Positions 24,876-34,248 of a DNA stretch of 64,000 nt are shown here, one piece after another. Below the pieces are notes generated by a model. It saw only the letters and a program-made list of their open reading frames with translations, was not told the DNA's origin and ran no database searches. The first letter of the stretch is position 1. Every line of letters begins with the position of its first letter. Source of the DNA: Catalinimonas niigatensis (GTDB lineage Bacteria > Bacteroidota > Bacteroidia > Cytophagales > Cyclobacteriaceae); NCBI RefSeq assembly GCF_030506285.1, contig NZ_CP119422.1, positions 2,170,001-2,234,000 of the forward strand. Reading direction: 5' to 3'. The position numbers were made by a program, and so were the translations under genes.

Positions 24876-25580
24876 ATGAAGTTTTTTTTACCGCTCATTT
24901 TTTTTCTATATGCATTAAGTGCTTATTCTCAGGGGTTTACGCTGTTAAATTCCCAGGAAGAGTATTTTGTGCAGACCGGTGAGCTTCATAAATCTCCACT
25001 AAGTATTCGCAATAACTCAACAAAACCTCTAAGGCTTGCCGTAAGGGTGCTGGATACTGATCAGGAAACTGAGGAACTACTGGCTTCTATTTGTGCAGAT
25101 GAAAGCTGTCTGGATAGAAGTGGATTATTGGAAATAAAAACTTTAGAACCTGGCGAACTCTTTGAAGGACTTTCTTTTCATCTCAAAACAAGCTTTGAGG
25201 AAGTTCAGGGTAATATTCGTTTTTTGTTCTTTGACACTGACAATCCTTCCAATGCAATTGAACGCTCTTTCAAATTTCACGTTCAAGGTGAGTTTCCCAG
25301 TGGCATCATGTACCAGCGACCTGACTTAAAAGTAAGTAATGCCTACCCTAACCCCATTGCCAATACTGCCACGATTGACTATTCTTTAGGAAGTGCTAAT
25401 AACAATGCGCGCATTATTATACTCAATATTTTGGGAAATCAAGTCCTGGAGCATGAACTTCCTTCTAACGAAAGCAGCATTAAAATTCCCACCGATCAAC
25501 TTACCAACGGCGTCTATTTCTACACTTTGCAGTTAAATGGCAAAAATGTAGCTACCAAAAAGATGGTGGTTAGAAAATAA
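24876..25580 (+). CDS. Secreted protein with type IX secretion sorting domain
   Basis: 234 residues. The signal peptide (about 1-19, ending AYS) is followed by a domain of about 130 residues with two cysteines (ICADESCLD near 69-77) that I do not recognise. The C-terminal 80 residues form a type A T9SS sorting domain: SNAYPNPIANTATIDYSLG near the start, then ILNILGNQVLE, TNGVYFYTLQLNGK and the terminal basic KKMVVRK. It should be exported by the type IX machine and attached to the surface or released. The passenger function is unknown. Confidence 0.85.
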   Translation: MKFFLPLIFFLYALSAYSQGFTLLNSQEEYFVQTGELHKSPLSIRNNSTKPLRLAVRVLDTDQETEELLASICADESCLDRSGLLEIKTLEPGELFEGLSFHLKTSFEEVQGNIRFLFFDTDNPSNAIERSFKFHVQGEFPSGIMYQRPDLKVSNAYPNPIANTATIDYSLGSANNNARIIILNILGNQVLEHELPSNESSIKIPTDQLTNGVYFYTLQLNGKNVATKKMVVRK

Positions 25581-25648
25581 GCCCATTGAGGTTTCGTTTA
25601 ATTTATTGGATTGATTTATACGCTGGAACTTTGTTTATACAACTTACA

Positions 25649-25679
25649 TTGTATTTTCATCAAGATACGATTACCTTTG
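25649..25679 (+). promoter_or_regulatory. Bacteroidota-type promoter of bamD
   Basis: TTG at 25649-25651, a 20-bp spacer and TACCTTTG at 25672-25679 match the Bacteroidota vegetative consensus. Transcription would start near 25685, downstream of an in-frame ATG at 25611, so that ATG cannot be used from this transcript. Confidence 0.7.
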
Positions 25680-25700
25680 CATGACTTAAACTCTTACGCA

Positions 25701-26528
25701 TTGCAGAAAAACACATACTTTACTATTCTAGGCATTTTCTTACTACTTACTACTTCTTGTAGTGATTTCAGGAAGATTCAGAAGAGTTCTGACTGGCAGG
25801 TGAAATATGATGCTGCCCTTGCCTACTACAAGGATAAAGATTATTATCGCGCTATTGTACTTCTTGAAGAAGTATTGCCTATCATCAAAGGTACCAAAAC
25901 GGCTGAAGAAGCACAGTACTATTATGCGTATGCACATTACTATGAGAGAAAATATATCTTGAGCTCTCACTATTTTAAGAATTTCTACGATACTTATACC
26001 CGAAGTCAGTATGCCACTGAAGCCCTGTATATGCATGCGTATTCCTTGTATTTGCAGTCGCCGGTGCCTAACCTGGATCAAACCAGTACATTTGAAGCGA
26101 TCGAAGCCATGCAGCTTTTTATTAACAAATACCCTTATAGTGAATTTAAAGATAAAGCTGAGCAGATTTTAAATGAATTGCAGGCCAAGCTGGAATTGAA
26201 AGCTTTTGACAATGCAATTTTATATTACAAACTTTCCCGCTACAATGCAGCCATCATTGCTTTCAACAATTTTCAGAAAGACTTTCCTGATTCTCATTTG
26301 AATGAAGAAATTAGTTACTGGAAGGTGGCCGCTCAATTTAAGTTGGCTGAAGAAAGTATTCTTGTAAAGCAGAAAGAAAGATATTATACTACTATTGAAT
26401 ATTATCAATCGTTTATTGATCAATACCCTGAAAGTAAGTTCGTAAATGAGGCAGAAAATATTTATGAAACTTGTGTCAGTAAAATTCAAAAAGATCCTAG
26501 TGACAGTAAAGCATCCATTATACAATGA
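25701..26528 (+). CDS. bamD: Outer membrane assembly lipoprotein BamD
   Basis: 275 residues from a TTG start at 25701. From this start a hydrophobic signal and lipobox (LTTSC, Cys17 or so) appear at once, whereas the in-frame ATG at 25611 adds 30 residues that are not signal-like and lie upstream of the predicted transcription start. The mature part is a tetratricopeptide-type array (YDAALAYYKDKDYYRAIVLL, then FKNFYDTYTRSQYATEALYM and similar). BamD is the essential lipoprotein partner of BamA in inserting beta-barrels. It overlaps the next gene by 4 bp. Confidence 0.88.
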   Translation: MQKNTYFTILGIFLLLTTSCSDFRKIQKSSDWQVKYDAALAYYKDKDYYRAIVLLEEVLPIIKGTKTAEEAQYYYAYAHYYERKYILSSHYFKNFYDTYTRSQYATEALYMHAYSLYLQSPVPNLDQTSTFEAIEAMQLFINKYPYSEFKDKAEQILNELQAKLELKAFDNAILYYKLSRYNAAIIAFNNFQKDFPDSHLNEEISYWKVAAQFKLAEESILVKQKERYYTTIEYYQSFIDQYPESKFVNEAENIYETCVSKIQKDPSDSKASIIQ

Positions 26529-26851
26529 ACAAAAAGACTAACATACCCGCATCTATTGTAACTCGTGACATGGACAAGATTGCCGATGTAACTGGTAACG
26601 TCTACGAGTCAGTATCCATTATCTCTAAAAGGGCAAGACAGATTTCTGTAGCCATGAAAGAAGAGCTCAATGGTAAGCTTGCTGAATTTGCATCTACCGT
26701 TGATAATCTGGAGGAGGTTTTTGAAAATAGAGAACAAATTGAGATATCAAGATTCTACGAAAGAATGCCCAAGCCTACTTCAATGGCTATTGAGGAGTTT
26801 ATTGATGGAGAAGTTGGGTTCAGACGCTTGGAAGAAGAGGACGAACAATAA
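26525..26851 (+). CDS. rpoZ: RNA polymerase omega subunit, Rpb6-like
   Basis: 108 residues, overlapping bamD by 4 bp (ATGA). The N-terminal part MDKIADVTGNVYESVSIISK and the RARQISVAMKEEL helix match the Bacteroidota omega subunit, which assists folding of beta-prime. The C-terminus is acidic (LEEEDEQ). Placement between bamD and coaBC is common in the phylum, as rpoZ sits next to coenzyme A genes in many bacteria. Confidence 0.85.
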   Translation: MNKKTNIPASIVTRDMDKIADVTGNVYESVSIISKRARQISVAMKEELNGKLAEFASTVDNLEEVFENREQIEISRFYERMPKPTSMAIEEFIDGEVGFRRLEEEDEQ

Positions 26852-26859
26852 TTAAGCAA

Positions 26860-28068
26860 TTGCTGAAAAGCAAAAAGATAATCATAGGAATTTGTGGGAG
26901 CATAGCGGCTTATAAGGCCGCTTTTCTCGTTCGACTCCTGGTGAAAGAAGGTGCCGAGGTTAGGGTAATTATGACTTCCTCTGCCAAGCAGTTTATTACC
27001 CCTTTGACTCTTGCTACCCTCTCAAAAAACGAAGTCCTTTCAGAATTCACTGCCAATGCTGAACAGGGAGTATGGAACAATCATGTAGCTTTAGGGCTAT
27101 GGGCTGACCTCATCCTGGTAGCTCCTGCCAGTGCTCATACGCTTGCCAGATTTTCTCAAGGTATATGCAATGATTTACTGACCGCCGTATATCTTTCAGC
27201 CCGGTGTCCGATAATGTTAGCCCCAGCCATGGATCTGGATATGTATTTACATCCCTCTACCCAGGCTAATCTGCAAAAGCTACGCGATTATGGTAATATT
27301 ATTATTGACGCAGCATCAGGAGAGCTTGCCAGTGGACTGAGTGGAGTAGGTAGAATGGCTGAGCCAGAAGATATCTTGCAAAAATTGAAGCACTACTTTT
27401 TACCCGATCTACCGCTCAAACAGAAGAGAGTCCTGCTCACTGCGGGCCCTACACAAGAAGCCATAGACCCAGTACGTTTCATTAGTAATGCCTCTTCCGG
27501 TAAAATGGGCTACGCTTTGGCACACACACTGACTGAATATGGTGCAACTGTTTATCTTATCAGTGGGCCTACCCATCTGACAATGGAAAATGATAAAGTA
27601 ACGCTCATCTCTGTCAGGTCTGCACAGGAGATGTTTGAAGCTGCCGAGCAGTATTTTGAGACATGTGATATTGCAATTTTTGCAGCAGCAGTTTCAGATT
27701 ATACACCTGTAAAAAAACATACGAAAAAAATAAAAAAGAGCACAGAAGACCTTCATCTTGAGCTTAGTAAAACTCCAGATATTGCCAAAAGTCTGAGTAC
27801 CCGAAAAGGTAAACACCAGTTTACAGTTGGTTTTGCATTAGAAACGCACGATGAGGAAAAGAATGCAAATAAAAAGATCCGAGAAAAAAATCTGGATATG
27901 ATTGTGCTCAATTCTTTGAACGATCAGGGGGCTGGCTTTGGTTATGATACCAATAAGGTAAAGGTTATTCTAGCCCATTCAGCTGAAATAAAGACGTTTC
28001 CTCTCAAATCAAAACAAGAAGTTGCCAAGGATATCGTTCAGCTTATTATTGATAATTACCATGCATAA
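26860..28068 (+). CDS. coaBC: Bifunctional phosphopantothenoylcysteine decarboxylase/synthetase
   Basis: 402 residues from a TTG start at 26860, 8 bp after omega. The CoaC flavoprotein domain (about 1-180) and CoaB synthetase domain (about 190-402, [15 protein letters not shown] near its start) are both complete. The enzyme makes 4'-phosphopantetheine from 4'-phosphopantothenate and cysteine. The catalytic His75 (NNHVAL) is present, but the positions equivalent to Asn125 and Cys158 of the E. coli enzyme read Asp125 (APAMDLDMY) and Ser158 (GELASGLSG). No better ATG exists near the start. Confidence 0.93.
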   Translation: MLKSKKIIIGICGSIAAYKAAFLVRLLVKEGAEVRVIMTSSAKQFITPLTLATLSKNEVLSEFTANAEQGVWNNHVALGLWADLILVAPASAHTLARFSQGICNDLLTAVYLSARCPIMLAPAMDLDMYLHPSTQANLQKLRDYGNIIIDAASGELASGLSGVGRMAEPEDILQKLKHYFLPDLPLKQKRVLLTAGPTQEAIDPVRFISNASSGKMGYALAHTLTEYGATVYLISGPTHLTMENDKVTLISVRSAQEMFEAAEQYFETCDIAIFAAAVSDYTPVKKHTKKIKKSTEDLHLELSKTPDIAKSLSTRKGKHQFTVGFALETHDEEKNANKKIREKNLDMIVLNSLNDQGAGFGYDTNKVKVILAHSAEIKTFPLKSKQEVAKDIVQLIIDNYHA

Positions 28069-28969
28069 TAGATACTTTTTACTCGTCATTTTCCTTATAT
28101 CAGCTGCTATAGGCTCTCTACATGCCCAGGAGCTTAATGCCAATGTGGTAGTCAATTATCAAAATGTGCAAACTACCGAAACCAGAGTGTTCACAGATAT
28201 GCAGAATGCTTTTCAACAGTTTCTGAATAACCGCAAATGGACGGATGATACCTATGCACCGGAAGAAAGGATCAACTGCAATTTTGTAATCAACATAGAA
28301 CAAATGCCTTCTGTGGGTAACTTTCAGGCTACTGTGCAGGTTCAATCTTCCCGTCCGGTATATGGCACAAGTTATGAGTCCTTAATGCTCAATTTTGCAG
28401 ATCGGGATTGGGTGTTTCAGTATGTGGAATCTCAGCCGTTGGAATTTAATATTAACAGCTATACTAATAATATTACCAGTCTCCTGGCCTATTATGCTTA
28501 TATCATTTTGGGTATGGATTATGACTCATTTAGCAAACTGGGTGGTCAGGAGTATTTTGAAAAGGCTCAGCTTATTGTCACCAATGCTCAACAACAAGGA
28601 GGTGAGGGATGGGATCAGTTTGGTAGCAATAGAAGAAGAAATCGCTATTGGCTGGCAGAAAATTTTATCAATCCACAGATGATCCCTGTCAGAGAAGGTA
28701 TTTATAATTATCATAGAAAAGGATTGGATACTTTTCTTGAAAATGAAGAAGAAAGCCGTCAAAATATGCTGAACGCAATAAAAGAGATCCAAAAAGTAAG
28801 TAAAATTTTTCCCCAGTCCATTTTGTTAATTTCATTCTTTGATGCAAAGAATGATGAAATTATCAGTACTTATTCTAAAGGAGGTACGCAGATACGACGA
28901 GATGCTTATAATGCATTGGTAGAAATCAATCCCACCATGGTGGATGACTATAGTGTTATTATCAAATAA
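28061..28969 (+). CDS. DUF4835 family secreted protein
   Basis: 302 residues from ATG 28061, overlapping coaBC by 8 bp. An earlier in-frame TTG at 28022 would add 13 residues before the signal peptide and is less likely. The signal peptide ends LHAQ at about residue 22. The domain is DUF4835 (VTVQVQSSRPVYGTSY-like segment, then NNITSLLAYYAYIILGMDYD). Some annotations, as I recall, link this family to the type IX secretion protein PorD; I cannot confirm this. The coaBC-DUF4835-recN order is typical of the phylum. Confidence 0.82.
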   Translation: MHNRYFLLVIFLISAAIGSLHAQELNANVVVNYQNVQTTETRVFTDMQNAFQQFLNNRKWTDDTYAPEERINCNFVINIEQMPSVGNFQATVQVQSSRPVYGTSYESLMLNFADRDWVFQYVESQPLEFNINSYTNNITSLLAYYAYIILGMDYDSFSKLGGQEYFEKAQLIVTNAQQQGGEGWDQFGSNRRRNRYWLAENFINPQMIPVREGIYNYHRKGLDTFLENEEESRQNMLNAIKEIQKVSKIFPQSILLISFFDAKNDEIISTYSKGGTQIRRDAYNALVEINPTMVDDYSVIIK

Positions 28970-28999
28970 TTAATTCTCAAATAAGCACTATCAACTTTA

Positions 29000-29030
29000 T
29001 TGTTATTCCTGTTCCCGTATTGTAGCTTTG
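29000..29030 (+). promoter_or_regulatory. Bacteroidota-type promoter upstream of recN
   Basis: TTG at 29000-29002, a 20-bp spacer and TAGCTTTG at 29023-29030. It is about 200 bp before the recN ATG, so the transcript would have a long leader, or serve a small RNA. Confidence 0.55.
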
Positions 29031-29032
29031 CC

Positions 29033-29049
29033 ATACTTAAATTAAGTAT
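29033..29049. promoter_or_regulatory. Perfect 17-bp palindrome over the predicted recN transcription start
   Basis: ATACTTAA-A-TTAAGTAT has two perfect 8-bp arms around one base. It begins 2 bp after the -7 box, the position where a repressor would block initiation. The regulator is not identified. Confidence 0.5.
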
Positions 29050-29231
29050 TGTATTTGAAAATAGTGTCTATGCCAATTAGATTTAAGGAGCCATTAACTT
29101 ATAAAGCTGCATGATAAGTGTCTTGAAAGCCTCTAACAAGTAAACAAAGTATACGCTTTTTGCTGTTTAAAGATAATACCTAATAAATCATTAATTTTAG
29201 ATATAAACTGACTTCACTTTCTCAGTTTTGT

Positions 29232-30881
29232 ATGCTCAAAAACTTAGTAATAAAAAATTATGCACTTTTGCAGGCACTGGAAATGGAACCTTCCCAGTCC
29301 CTCAATATTATTACCGGTGAAACAGGCGCTGGTAAATCCATCATGCTCGGAGCAATCGGTTTGTTGTTAGGCAACCGCGCAGACAAGAAAAGTCTCTACA
29401 ATGAGGAGAATAAATGTATTATTGAAGGCACCTTCACTGTCAATAAATACCAACTTGAATCAATCTTTGATCAGGAGGAGCTAGATTATGATCCTGTTTG
29501 CATTTTGCGAAGAGAAATTACTCCTAGTGGCAAATCCCGTGCTTTTATCAATGATACTCCGGTAAGGTTGGAGACCATGAAAGGAGTAGGTAAATTCCTG
29601 GTAGATATCCATAGCCAGCACGATAGTTTGTTGCTTGGCAACAACGAGTATCAACTGGAAATCATTGACGCCTACGCAAATAATGAAAAGTTACTAAAAT
29701 CCTATCAACAAAGTTACTACCACTACCGAAGGGCATTGGGTGAGTATGATCGCCTTCGCCAGGAGGCTGCTTCAATGAAACGTGAAGCTGATTACCATCA
29801 ATTCTTACTGGATGAACTACACAAGGCCAAACTGGTAGCAGGCGAGCAAAATAAGCTGGAGGAAGAACTGAAAGTAATGGAAAACGCCGGTAATATTAAA
29901 GAGCAATTTAACCTGTTAAATACGCTACTGAACAATGATACCCATAGTGTAGATGATATGCTGGTGCAAGCTAAGCAGGCTTTAGGCAAAATTTCCGGCT
30001 ATTCCCATAAATATGAGTCTCTATATCAGCGTCTGGAGAGTTGCCTTATTGAACTGCGAGATATCAATGACGAATCCGAAAGCGCAGCTTTAGAGGTGGA
30101 TTTTGATATGGACAAAGTAGAATCAGTACGTGAAAGAGTTAATCTGATTTACCAATTGCAACAAAAGCACCAGGTAGATTCAGTAGAAGAACTACTTAAA
30201 ATACAGGCAACGCTGGAGAAAAAACTGGAAAAAATACTAAATCTGGACAATGACATTCAGCATCTGAAGGCTGTAAAGGAAGCTGCATACCAAGAAATGA
30301 TGATGCATGCTAAAAATTTAAGTATATCCCGCCAGGAGGTGTTTCAAAGTTTTGCAGGAATCATTGGTGATTTGCTAAAAAACCTGGGTATCCCGGATGC
30401 TCATCTGAAAGTTCTTTGCAGAAGCGTAGAACCAAATCATAGCGGGCTTGATGAGATCAGCATACTTTTTAGCGCCAACAAAGGTATTGCTCCACAAGAG
30501 ATCAAATCAGTTGCTTCCGGAGGTGAATTCTCACGGCTTATGTTTTGTATCAAATATGTTTTGGCTGAAAAGATTTCTTTGCCTACCATTATCTTTGATG
30601 AAATTGATACTGGAGTTTCCGGAGAGATTGCCATCAAAATGGTGCATATGATGAAGGAAATGGCAAAAAATCATCAGGTGATTGCCATCAGCCATTTGCC
30701 GCAAGTGGCTGCCAAAGGAGATGCACATTATTTTGTGTACAAAGACAGTAGCTCAGACAAAGCAGTGAGCAAAATCAAAAAACTGACCCAGGAAGAACGC
30801 ATACGGGAAATTGCAAAAATGATCGGTGGGAGTAATCCTTCTAACATAGCTTTTGAAAATGCCAAAGAGCTATTGACTTAG
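29232..30881 (+). CDS. recN: DNA repair protein RecN
   Basis: 549 residues, normal for this SMC-like ATPase acting in double-strand break repair. Walker A GETGAGKS is at 29-36. A long coiled coil (about 160-340, for example EGDE-type Glu/Lys heptads) separates the two half-sites. The ABC signature region is SVASGGEFSRLMF and Walker B is PTIIFDEIDTGVSGE, followed by ISHLPQVAAKGD. Its last 4 bp overlap the convergent rhomboid gene. Confidence 0.96.
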   Translation: MLKNLVIKNYALLQALEMEPSQSLNIITGETGAGKSIMLGAIGLLLGNRADKKSLYNEENKCIIEGTFTVNKYQLESIFDQEELDYDPVCILRREITPSGKSRAFINDTPVRLETMKGVGKFLVDIHSQHDSLLLGNNEYQLEIIDAYANNEKLLKSYQQSYYHYRRALGEYDRLRQEAASMKREADYHQFLLDELHKAKLVAGEQNKLEEELKVMENAGNIKEQFNLLNTLLNNDTHSVDDMLVQAKQALGKISGYSHKYESLYQRLESCLIELRDINDESESAALEVDFDMDKVESVRERVNLIYQLQQKHQVDSVEELLKIQATLEKKLEKILNLDNDIQHLKAVKEAAYQEMMMHAKNLSISRQEVFQSFAGIIGDLLKNLGIPDAHLKVLCRSVEPNHSGLDEISILFSANKGIAPQEIKSVASGGEFSRLMFCIKYVLAEKISLPTIIFDEIDTGVSGEIAIKMVHMMKEMAKNHQVIAISHLPQVAAKGDAHYFVYKDSSSDKAVSKIKKLTQEERIREIAKMIGGSNPSNIAFENAKELLT

Positions 30882-31435
30882 TAGCTCACGCTTTTTGTCT
30901 TACTGGTACTCACGGCATTAAAAAATCCTACAATCCCTCCCAAAAGATGAGATTCCCATGATACACCTGCCTGCGTAGGAAGTACGCCATAAAATAAACT
31001 TCCGTAAATAAAAATAATTAGCAGGGAGATTACTAATGACTTAAAATCCTGTCTGAAAATACCAAAGAAGACAAGGAAGGAGGCTAAACCATAGATAAGT
31101 CCACTGGCACCTATATGGAAAGCTGGCCGGGCAAAAATCCATACCAGTACTCCGGTTAAGAAATAACATTGCAAGAAGACCCGGGCAGCTATTTTGGTAT
31201 AAAACATATACAACATCGTTCCCAAAAAGAGCAAGGGTATGGTGTTGGATGCCAAGTGCCTTACCCCTCCATGCAGAAGTGGCGCGGTGACGATTCCAAC
31301 TAATCCTCTTATGGTTCGGGGCATAATACCGAAAAGTGCTAAATCTACGTGATAAGTATATTCAAAAAGCAATACCGCCCACATAATCATGATCAAACGT
31401 GCTGGTACGATAATGCTTCTGCTGATATCCTGCAT
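30878..31435 (-). CDS. Rhomboid family intramembrane serine protease
   Basis: 185 residues with about six membrane helices. The catalytic serine is Ser111 in GASG (109-112) and the base is His163 (WESHLLGG). The supporting His60/Asn64 (GGVRHLASN) are in place. Rhomboids cleave substrates inside the membrane. The gene follows the EEP nuclease gene after 4 bp, so they are probably co-transcribed, and it overlaps recN by 4 bp tail to tail. Confidence 0.92.
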   Translation of the reverse strand: MQDISRSIIVPARLIMIMWAVLLFEYTYHVDLALFGIMPRTIRGLVGIVTAPLLHGGVRHLASNTIPLLFLGTMLYMFYTKIAARVFLQCYFLTGVLVWIFARPAFHIGASGLIYGLASFLVFFGIFRQDFKSLVISLLIIFIYGSLFYGVLPTQAGVSWESHLLGGIVGFFNAVSTSKTKSVSY

Positions 31436-31439
31436 AGTA

Positions 31440-32465
31440 TTAATTTTCTTTTTCGGCTAGAATTCCAGGTTTTACTTTTAACTCTAAAAAAACAGGTAAA
31501 TGATCACTGTACCCACCGTGATAGCGAAAGCCTGCATATGTCCGGTTAGGTTTTACGCCTCCAAACGCTTTGTCCATTTCCAAGAGCCAGTCAGGATGAA
31601 AAATTTCTGCCTTACGATTTTTGACATAAAACGTATTACTCTGCATTAAAGATTTGCTGACCCACATATGATCAAAATGACTCCATAAACCCTGGAATTT
31701 GTGTGTACCGGAAAAATCCTGATCAGAAATGATATGTAAAATAGAATCAGATGCAAGAATCCTCAGACTTTGGTCTTCCGGTGTGTCATTGAAGTCTCCT
31801 GTGACGACGATTGAAGACTCTGGCTCATACGTTAAAATTGAGTCAATCTCAGCCCTCACTACAAAAGCTGCATAATTTCTGCCTTGTTCAGAAGCTTTTC
31901 CTCCTCCATATCTGGATGGCCAGTGATTTACAAAAAGATGAAAATCATGCTCTTCTGTAACTCGGGCTTTCAGATAAATGATATCTCTTGTTTTACGATA
32001 TGGATCATCAGGAAAATTCAGTTTTATAAAATTTGTGTCTATCACTTGAAGACGATCAGGTTTGTACAGAATTGCTAAATCAATACCTCTTCTATCTTCA
32101 GATTCCTGATGTATGATTTTGTAACCAGACCTTATCAAAGGTGTTCTTTCTATTAAATCCTGTAATACTTTTTCATTCTCAATTTCGGCAAGAGCAACTA
32201 CCTCTGGTAATTTCCACTGACCTGTAGCAACCAAAGTTTTGTATATGCTGAATAATTTTTTCTGGTACCGATCTCTGTTCCATCCTCTCATACTGTAAGG
32301 CAAAAATTCCTCATCATTCTTTAGGCTATCATCTTCAGTATCAAAGAGATTCTCCACATTCCAAAAAATAATCTGTATTTCATCCTCAATAGGAGTCGCT
32401 GATTCCTGCGCATGCGCAAACTTAAAAATAGAGAAAAATATAAGTACTATGCTAGTCCTCCTCAT
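31440..32465 (-). CDS. Endonuclease/exonuclease/phosphatase family protein, secreted
   Basis: 341 residues. A signal peptide ends AHAQ (about 1-20). The EEP fold is shown by WNVENLFD near 35-42, EIENEKVLQ, the VTGDFNDTPEDQ motif and the C-terminal GGYSDHLPVFLEL. Catalytic Asn, Glu, Asp and His residues are therefore all represented. Family members hydrolyse phosphodiester or phosphomonoester bonds; the substrate is unknown. Export suggests scavenging of phosphate or nucleic acids. It is 72 bp downstream of the carboxylase gene and 4 bp before the rhomboid. Confidence 0.88.
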   Translation of the reverse strand: MRRTSIVLIFFSIFKFAHAQESATPIEDEIQIIFWNVENLFDTEDDSLKNDEEFLPYSMRGWNRDRYQKKLFSIYKTLVATGQWKLPEVVALAEIENEKVLQDLIERTPLIRSGYKIIHQESEDRRGIDLAILYKPDRLQVIDTNFIKLNFPDDPYRKTRDIIYLKARVTEEHDFHLFVNHWPSRYGGGKASEQGRNYAAFVVRAEIDSILTYEPESSIVVTGDFNDTPEDQSLRILASDSILHIISDQDFSGTHKFQGLWSHFDHMWVSKSLMQSNTFYVKNRKAEIFHPDWLLEMDKAFGGVKPNRTYAGFRYHGGYSDHLPVFLELKVKPGILAEKEN

Positions 32466-32537
32466 CTGTAACAGAATTTACCGGCAAGTTAGAGGCTGTA
32501 GAATCCTGATGCATAGTAAAAGACTCCGCTATATTAC

Positions 32538-34124
32538 CTAAAGAGGAATATTACCATGTTTCTTTTTTGGTAACATATCCACTTTATTTTCCAACATCTT
32601 AAAAGCTTTCATAAGTTTAACCCTGGTTTGATGAGGATAGATTACTTCATCAATATAACCTCTTTGCGCAGCCATATAAGGATTAGCAAACTTATTGGTG
32701 TATTCCTCAATTTTTTCCTGCAGTTTGGCCTCAGGATCATCTGTATCGGCTATCTCTCTGCGAAATATGATTTCAGCAGCTCCTTTTGCACCCATTACCG
32801 CAATCTCAGCACTAGGCCAGGCATAATTCATATCTGCCCCTATGTGTTTAGAGTTCATCACATCATAAGCACCTCCATAAGCTTTACGGGTAATGACGGT
32901 AACCCTGGGAACAGTAGCTTCGCTGAATGCATACAGCAGCTTGGCTCCGTTGGTAATGATTGCATTCCACTCCTGATCAGTGCCTGGCAGGAATCCCGGA
33001 ACATCTTCCAATACCAGTAAAGGAATATTAAAACTATCACAGAAACGTACAAAACGTGCCCCTTTTATACTTGCTTTAATGTCCAACACCCCTGCCAATG
33101 ATGCCGGTTGATTTCCTACGATGCCGATACTTCTCCCTCCTATTCTGGCAAAACCGACTACTATGTTTTCCGCAAAATTTTGGTGTACTTCCATAAAGCT
33201 ATTCTCATCTACTATACCATTGACCACATCCCTCATATCATAGGGCTGATTTGGATTCTCGGGAACAATGTCATCCAAAACTTTCCTTGCCTCATCTTCC
33301 TGAGGTTTGTACTTCATCATCGGCGCATCTTCTTCACAATTCTGAGGCATGTAGCTTATCAATTGACGAATGGCTTTGAGACATTGCAATTCATTTTTAC
33401 AGGCAAAATGAGTCACTCCGCTCTTAGTACTGTGTGTCATGGCACCTCCCAGTTCTTCAGCGGTTACATCTTCCTGAGTCACTGTTTTCACCACATTGGG
33501 TCCCGTCACAAACATATAAGAAGTTTTTTCTACCATCAGCACGAAATCGGTGATGGCAGGAGAGTAAACGGCACCTCCGGCACATGGGCCCATCACTGCG
33601 GAGATCTGAGGAACAACACCGGATGCTAGTGTATTACGGTAAAAAATGTCAGCGTACCCGCCTAATGAAACTACTCCTTCCTGTATTCTGGCTCCGCCCG
33701 AATCATTGAGACCGATGATAGGCGCACCGTTTTTCATAGCCAGATCCATAATTTTGACAATCTTTTCGGCATGCGCTTCGGATAATGAACCTCCAAAGAC
33801 TGTAAAATCCTGAGAATAGACATAGACAAGTCTACCCTCAAGGTTACCATAACCTGTAATTACCCCATCTCCCAGGTATTTTTGGTTTTCCAGCCCAAAA
33901 GCAGTACTACGATGCTCTACGAATTTCCCGGTTTCTTCAAACGAACCTTCATCTAACAAAAGATTTATCCTCTCTCTGGCAGTTAGCTTCCCTTTATCAT
34001 GTTGTGCTTTGATACGTTTTTCTCCACCACCTTGCAGTGCAAGTTTATTCTTTTCATCAAGTTGTTTTAGTTTTTCAGCTTTGCTAACTGGCAATGGTAA
34101 AAATTCCTTTTGTTTATCTTTCAT
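32538..34124 (-). CDS. pccB: Acyl-CoA carboxylase beta subunit, propionyl-CoA type
   Basis: 528 residues from ATG 34124; an upstream in-frame ATG at 34286 would add 54 residues of non-conserved sequence crossing the divergent promoter region, so I reject it. The start [18 protein letters not shown] leads into the carboxyltransferase halves. N-terminal markers are [20 protein letters not shown] and SGGARIQEG, and C-terminal ones are [13 protein letters not shown] and [19 protein letters not shown]. It resembles propionyl-CoA or methylmalonyl-CoA carboxyltransferase beta chains more than acetyl-CoA AccD. The biotin-carrying alpha subunit is not beside it. Confidence 0.87.
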   Translation of the reverse strand: MKDKQKEFLPLPVSKAEKLKQLDEKNKLALQGGGEKRIKAQHDKGKLTARERINLLLDEGSFEETGKFVEHRSTAFGLENQKYLGDGVITGYGNLEGRLVYVYSQDFTVFGGSLSEAHAEKIVKIMDLAMKNGAPIIGLNDSGGARIQEGVVSLGGYADIFYRNTLASGVVPQISAVMGPCAGGAVYSPAITDFVLMVEKTSYMFVTGPNVVKTVTQEDVTAEELGGAMTHSTKSGVTHFACKNELQCLKAIRQLISYMPQNCEEDAPMMKYKPQEDEARKVLDDIVPENPNQPYDMRDVVNGIVDENSFMEVHQNFAENIVVGFARIGGRSIGIVGNQPASLAGVLDIKASIKGARFVRFCDSFNIPLLVLEDVPGFLPGTDQEWNAIITNGAKLLYAFSEATVPRVTVITRKAYGGAYDVMNSKHIGADMNYAWPSAEIAVMGAKGAAEIIFRREIADTDDPEAKLQEKIEEYTNKFANPYMAAQRGYIDEVIYPHQTRVKLMKAFKMLENKVDMLPKKKHGNIPL

Positions 34125-34220
34125 AGTAATTATCAATTTATATGGGTTAAATATAGTTATATATAAGAAACCATTTATTTTCGCATCGCATTTAGATATA
34201 ATAAATGTATATACAGTTTT

Positions 34221-34240
34221 ACTGTCTGTGAATAGACAGT
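34221..34240. promoter_or_regulatory. Perfect inverted repeat before the Ppx/GppA gene
   Basis: ACTGTCT-GTGAAT-AGACAGT has 7-bp perfect arms and ends 8 bp before the ATG. It may be an operator or a hairpin that masks the translation start. The surrounding 124 bp are the shared upstream region with the carboxylase gene. Confidence 0.4.
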
Positions 34241-34248
34241 ACATAGAT

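Noticed and set aside
32455-32515. 20-codon minus-strand frame upstream of the EEP nuclease gene
   Set aside because: It overlaps the EEP start in another frame and shows no recognisable signal; probably chance.
34009-34248. Upstream extension of the Ppx/GppA frame
   Set aside because: It lies inside the oppositely oriented carboxylase gene and shared promoter; homology starts at 34249.
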